DNA of 64,000 nucleotides. Source: Clostridia bacterium (GTDB lineage: Bacteria; Bacillota; Clostridia; Oscillospirales; Acutalibacteraceae). The DNA lies in the NCBI GenBank assembly GCA_017516965.1, contig JAFXAP010000008.1:62001-126000 (forward strand). The letters run 5' to 3'. A model generated the notes under the pieces. The model was not told the DNA's origin. It did not search any database and saw nothing but the letters and a program-made list of their open reading frames with translations. The first letter of the stretch is position 1. Each line of letters starts with the position of its first letter. Of this stretch, positions 61,202-64,000 are shown piece by piece. Position numbers and translations under genes: made by a program.

Positions 61202-62257
61202 TTATTTAACAACAAATCCCGCCGGCAATCTCCAAGAAGAATTTTCATAGTAAAAGGTTACGCTGCTCTTAAGATACTTGCCGTCGTAATACATACAAGA
61301 TGAACTGCCGCCATCAAGATTTGCCGCATTAACAGCGCCATATTCCTGCATTACAGAAATCAAATCACCGCTTGATGCGCCAAGGTGTCCGGATTTTCCA
61401 CGGCCGTCGGTAACAAACATCAACACCGCGCCATCGGCACGTTGACCGATTGCCGTGCGTGGATTGAGTCCGCTTCCCATTCCGTTCATTTCACGGGCTT
61501 CATTATTTATAATAAGTTGAACAAAATGGTTATTAGCGTCACTTGCCTCTTCCTGAAAAGTTACCGCATCTCTTATTTTTCTTTCCTTTACAAGCGACTT
61601 AACGTCAGCCGCATTCATGGTTGAGATGTCGATAATTTCCAACAGGTCATCTTCGGTAAATCCTATCAGAACAAGTCCTTTTACCTCTTGGGGTTGATTG
61701 TACTGAATTTCACCGTTTGAAACAATTACACCCATAGGTTTTCCGCCTGTGTTGTTGGTAGAATCATAAAGGCCACCGTTCATTCCGGCTATGGCATCAT
61801 TATCTTTAACAAGTTGGTCAAGTGTAACGCCCTTTTCTTTCCAAGGGTAAATTGTTGCAAGACTAACCCTTGACGGATCTTTTATAACCATCATTGTTCC
61901 CGAAAAAGTAGCGCCGCTTACCTCTGTGACCTCAATGTCTTCTTCATCGGTATTTTTATCATCACTTATTTGTATAAGCTGTGAATCGACCTGCGCATTA
62001 AGCTGTTTCATTGAATTTTTATTTACAATTTCCTGTATTTCATCATTAGAAAGAAAAATTGATGCTAAAAACTTGAGTTGTCCTGTTTCTAATATGGTGG
62101 TTACAAACATTTGTTGAGCCGAGGGAAATCTATCCGAACAAATCATTGAAAGTGATATCGCAACGGTTAAAACAGCAGCTAAAACAAAAGCTAATAAAAT
62201 TGAACCTACCCTTAAAGCAAATTTACCGATTTTTTTAGATATCAACTTATTTGCCAT
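61202..62257 (-). CDS. Phosphodiester glycosidase (NAGPA) domain protein
   Basis: 351 residues from MANKLISKK; GGAGG nine bases upstream fixes this ATG. One N-terminal membrane helix (about 15-40) anchors an extracellular region whose second half (about 130-351) is a NAGPA domain: AIAGMNGGLYDSTNN, NPRTAIGQRADGAVLMFVTDGRG and AVNAANLDGGSSSCMYYDG. The family includes exopolysaccharide and GlcNAc phosphodiester glycosidases. It overlaps the preceding gene by eleven bases. Substrate unknown; a cell-wall polymer is likely. Confidence 0.88.
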   Translation of the reverse strand: MANKLISKKIGKFALRVGSILLAFVLAAVLTVAISLSMICSDRFPSAQQMFVTTILETGQLKFLASIFLSNDEIQEIVNKNSMKQLNAQVDSQLIQISDDKNTDEEDIEVTEVSGATFSGTMMVIKDPSRVSLATIYPWKEKGVTLDQLVKDNDAIAGMNGGLYDSTNNTGGKPMGVIVSNGEIQYNQPQEVKGLVLIGFTEDDLLEIIDISTMNAADVKSLVKERKIRDAVTFQEEASDANNHFVQLIINNEAREMNGMGSGLNPRTAIGQRADGAVLMFVTDGRGKSGHLGASSGDLISVMQEYGAVNAANLDGGSSSCMYYDGKYLKSSVTFYYENSSWRLPAGFVVK

Positions 62258-63746
62258 TTTCCGCAACCTCCTTCATACCGGCCAAAAACCAGTCGCCATC
62301 TTTTTTTACAAAATAGAAGGTGTCATTCATAGTATCTGTTATTGCTTTACCGCCACCAAGCTGCATATGTTTTACAAAACTTATCTCTACCGAGAAACTG
62401 TCCTCAGTTATCTGGCAAAAGTTTTTAACCTTATTTTCAGTAAACGGTGGGTTAGGCAAACTGTGAATTGAAATAAAGGTTTTGTCAACGCTGTTTGCAT
62501 AAGCCTTTGCCACCTTATAATGATTTGACTCAGGCAAAATAAATTTTTGCATTTTATCAAAGCTATAGTCATTGCTCATAAACAAGCTCCAGTTTTGCGC
62601 CACCTTTAAAACATCTATTTTATCAGCTATTTCTTGTGGAATGGTGTCTGATGTTTCCTTGCCTTCGGTAAAATCAAACTCGGTTTCGCCTTCTTCCAAA
62701 GCAATGTCCTTTTGATTATTATCTTTAACTGTTACTACAGCATCTGACTTTAAAACCGCAACCTCATATCGCGCCTGAACGGGTAAATCTTTCACCAAGT
62801 TTTCAAGAATATCATACTTACGGGGAACACCCTTGCTTATTGCGCCGTCGGGTATTGATTCACCGTTTAGCTCTACGGTGTAATTTTCGGGGGCTTCAAT
62901 CAGGCGGTATGTAAGCGGAATTGTTTCGCCCTCATAATTAATTGTGTTACCAAAAAGGTCAGAAATTAAAATTTCGGGTTTTTCGATTTCGGTAATAATA
63001 TGCTTGTATTTACCGTCGGAAGTTTTAACACCTTCGCTTTTTTCACCGTTTACCTTTACGGTAATAGTAGATGGAAGCGTAAGGGCATAGTCATATATTT
63101 GCGGAAGAATTCTTGTGCCCTGCACGTCATATTCAATATTTTTACCGTCTTCGGTTGTAATAATAATTTCAGGTAGCAAATACGTATCTTTTACAGCGTA
63201 TGAAAGTTTACTGTCTCCTGACCTTTTGGCGTCATCTTTTGACAGCTGTTTACCTGATACTGCAACCGAGAAGTTTTCGGGTATGATAATGCTGTAATCC
63301 CTCTTTTCAAGAACGGGTTTATAAGATTTTATTGCCCACTCTCGCATATTGAAAACAACAAGCTTATTTACCGCGGGACCTTGCGCCTTTAACAAGACCT
63401 CAGCAATTGGCATTCCGTCGGCCTTAACCTGATAGTTAAGTTCATCCTCAGCGCCGGCGCCTTGCACAACGTATGAAAGGTCGTCACGCTCAAAAAGTTT
63501 TGTGTACTTTTCTTTTGTGGTGTTATCAACCTCTGGCAATTTATATTTTCCCCAAAACTCTTTTTGTTCTTTGCTTTGCTCAAAGAGTTCGGCAACCGCC
63601 GTGTCCACCTGTCTTTCTGGCTGAGCCGCTTCATACTTAACAAGTAGTCCCCTTACATAAAAAACGGCAGACAAAACAGCTATAATCAAAACAAGCAAAA
63701 ACGCAAGATAAAACACCCTAAACCATCTTATACGATATCTAGCCAT
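62247..63746 (-). CDS. Large envelope protein of unknown function with one N-terminal membrane helix
   Basis: 499 residues from MARYRIRWFRVFYLAFL; GGGGAAAAAAG upstream picks this ATG. One helix (about 12-32) with positive residues before it suggests a type II membrane protein. The rest is extracellular beta-rich sequence with repeated YxVxxxGxxxxD-like stretches (FSVAVSGKQLSKDD, ITVKVNGEKSEG, YTVELNGESIPDG), about four such units. The last 120 residues may be an NTF2-like or similar domain. No known family is recognised. It sits between a GtrA-like gene and the NAGPA gene in one operon. Confidence 0.7.
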   Translation of the reverse strand: MARYRIRWFRVFYLAFLLVLIIAVLSAVFYVRGLLVKYEAAQPERQVDTAVAELFEQSKEQKEFWGKYKLPEVDNTTKEKYTKLFERDDLSYVVQGAGAEDELNYQVKADGMPIAEVLLKAQGPAVNKLVVFNMREWAIKSYKPVLEKRDYSIIIPENFSVAVSGKQLSKDDAKRSGDSKLSYAVKDTYLLPEIIITTEDGKNIEYDVQGTRILPQIYDYALTLPSTITVKVNGEKSEGVKTSDGKYKHIITEIEKPEILISDLFGNTINYEGETIPLTYRLIEAPENYTVELNGESIPDGAISKGVPRKYDILENLVKDLPVQARYEVAVLKSDAVVTVKDNNQKDIALEEGETEFDFTEGKETSDTIPQEIADKIDVLKVAQNWSLFMSNDYSFDKMQKFILPESNHYKVAKAYANSVDKTFISIHSLPNPPFTENKVKNFCQITEDSFSVEISFVKHMQLGGGKAITDTMNDTFYFVKKDGDWFLAGMKEVAENGK

Positions 63747-64000
63747 TACTTTTTTCCCCTTTTGTATTAAACACCCATTTGTGCTGTATTCTAAAACTGA
63801 TAAAGAACAAAATTGTGTCCACAATCATTTTTATTACGGTAGAAATTATTGCATATTTCACATCGAAAATATTCTCTAACAAAAATACCAAAGCCGATGA
63901 AATTAAAATCTGAACGGCGGCTAACACATAATATTTTGCAAGGGTTTTTGCATTGGTTTTGCCGCCAAAAACCACCTTTGCATTGATAAAATAGTTAATA
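63739..64000 (-). CDS. GtrA-family membrane protein, 5' end beyond the window
   Basis: The C-terminal 86 residues or so are visible; the frame stays open to base 64000 (INYFINAKVVFGGKTNAK...), so the start lies outside. Three membrane segments remain. ISFRIQHKWVFNTKG is the usual GtrA end. GtrA proteins are thought to flip polyprenyl-linked sugars in cell-surface glycosylation. It overlaps the next gene by eight bases. Confidence 0.88.
   Translation of the reverse strand, partial: INYFINAKVVFGGKTNAKTLAKYYVLAAVQILISSALVFLLENIFDVKYAIISTVIKMIVDTILFFISFRIQHKWVFNTKGEKSNG

Overview
The window looks like a chromosomal stretch of a low-GC, spore-forming, anaerobic Clostridia bacterium, most likely of the Oscillospiraceae/Ruminococcaceae type found in guts. 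This is inferred from gene content: spoIIGA-sigE and a YlmC/YmxH gene (sporulation), a cohesin and dockerins (cellulosome-type parts), a two-subunit GlgC/GlgD glycogen pathway, a Firmicutes LexA box, DnaD plus a DnaI-like helicase loader, and RqcH. Promoters are typically TTGACA-17-TATAAT and ribosome binding sites are AGGAGG-like. I saw no phage, transposase, tRNA or CRISPR array.

Layout. 1-8.9 kb: an MFS permease/amidohydrolase operon; a small orphan protein; a cobalamin riboswitch with a transcobalamin-like lipoprotein and an ECF S component; an OadB-type Na+-decarboxylase beta subunit plus a tiny membrane subunit, preceded by what I read as a yybP-ykoY Mn2+ riboswitch; and a membrane-anchored cohesin protein beside a dockerin-tagged glucosaminidase. 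8.9-18.8 kb: one long nusA-infB operon (rimP, nusA, ylxR, ylxQ, infB, rbfA, nrnA, truB, ribF) that appears to continue into a lipoprotein and a DUF1015 gene. 18.8-25.9 kb: uppP, the glgB-glgC-glgD-glgA glycogen operon and a YlmC/YmxH gene. 26-31.4 kb, plus strand: pepD, an OPT transporter coupled to a PqqD-like protein, and malQ.

31.4-43.6 kb: an accessory surface locus. It holds a 2087-residue repeat protein with a cohesin-like N-terminus, a 40-residue acidic peptide gene, and a giant protein carrying GLUG-like repeats, an internal dockerin and a C-terminal GH16 glucanase. All lie behind one strong promoter with a long leader and a cre-like palindrome. 43.6-52.1 kb: helicase loader and dnaD genes, a free-standing 5S rRNA with its own promoter, a hairpin array, then sugar epimerase, rqcH, trmK, DUF1858, a YhaM-like exonuclease, a CDF exporter and a membrane protein. 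52.3-54.1 kb, plus: two half-size TauE/SafE proteins, lexA and rnhA. 54.1-57.8 kb: a GH127 / creatininase-family / PfkB-kinase operon. 58-64 kb: lnt, then sigE, spoIIGA, a NAGPA-domain protein, a large envelope protein and a truncated GtrA protein.

Genes that work together: glgBCDA and malQ handle storage alpha-glucan; the nusA operon couples transcription, translation initiation and RNA modification; the cohesin/dockerin genes suggest surface assembly; two metal- or cofactor-sensing leaders (B12, Mn2+) point to regulated uptake or homeostasis. All function calls are from reading sequence and family knowledge; no database search was run.
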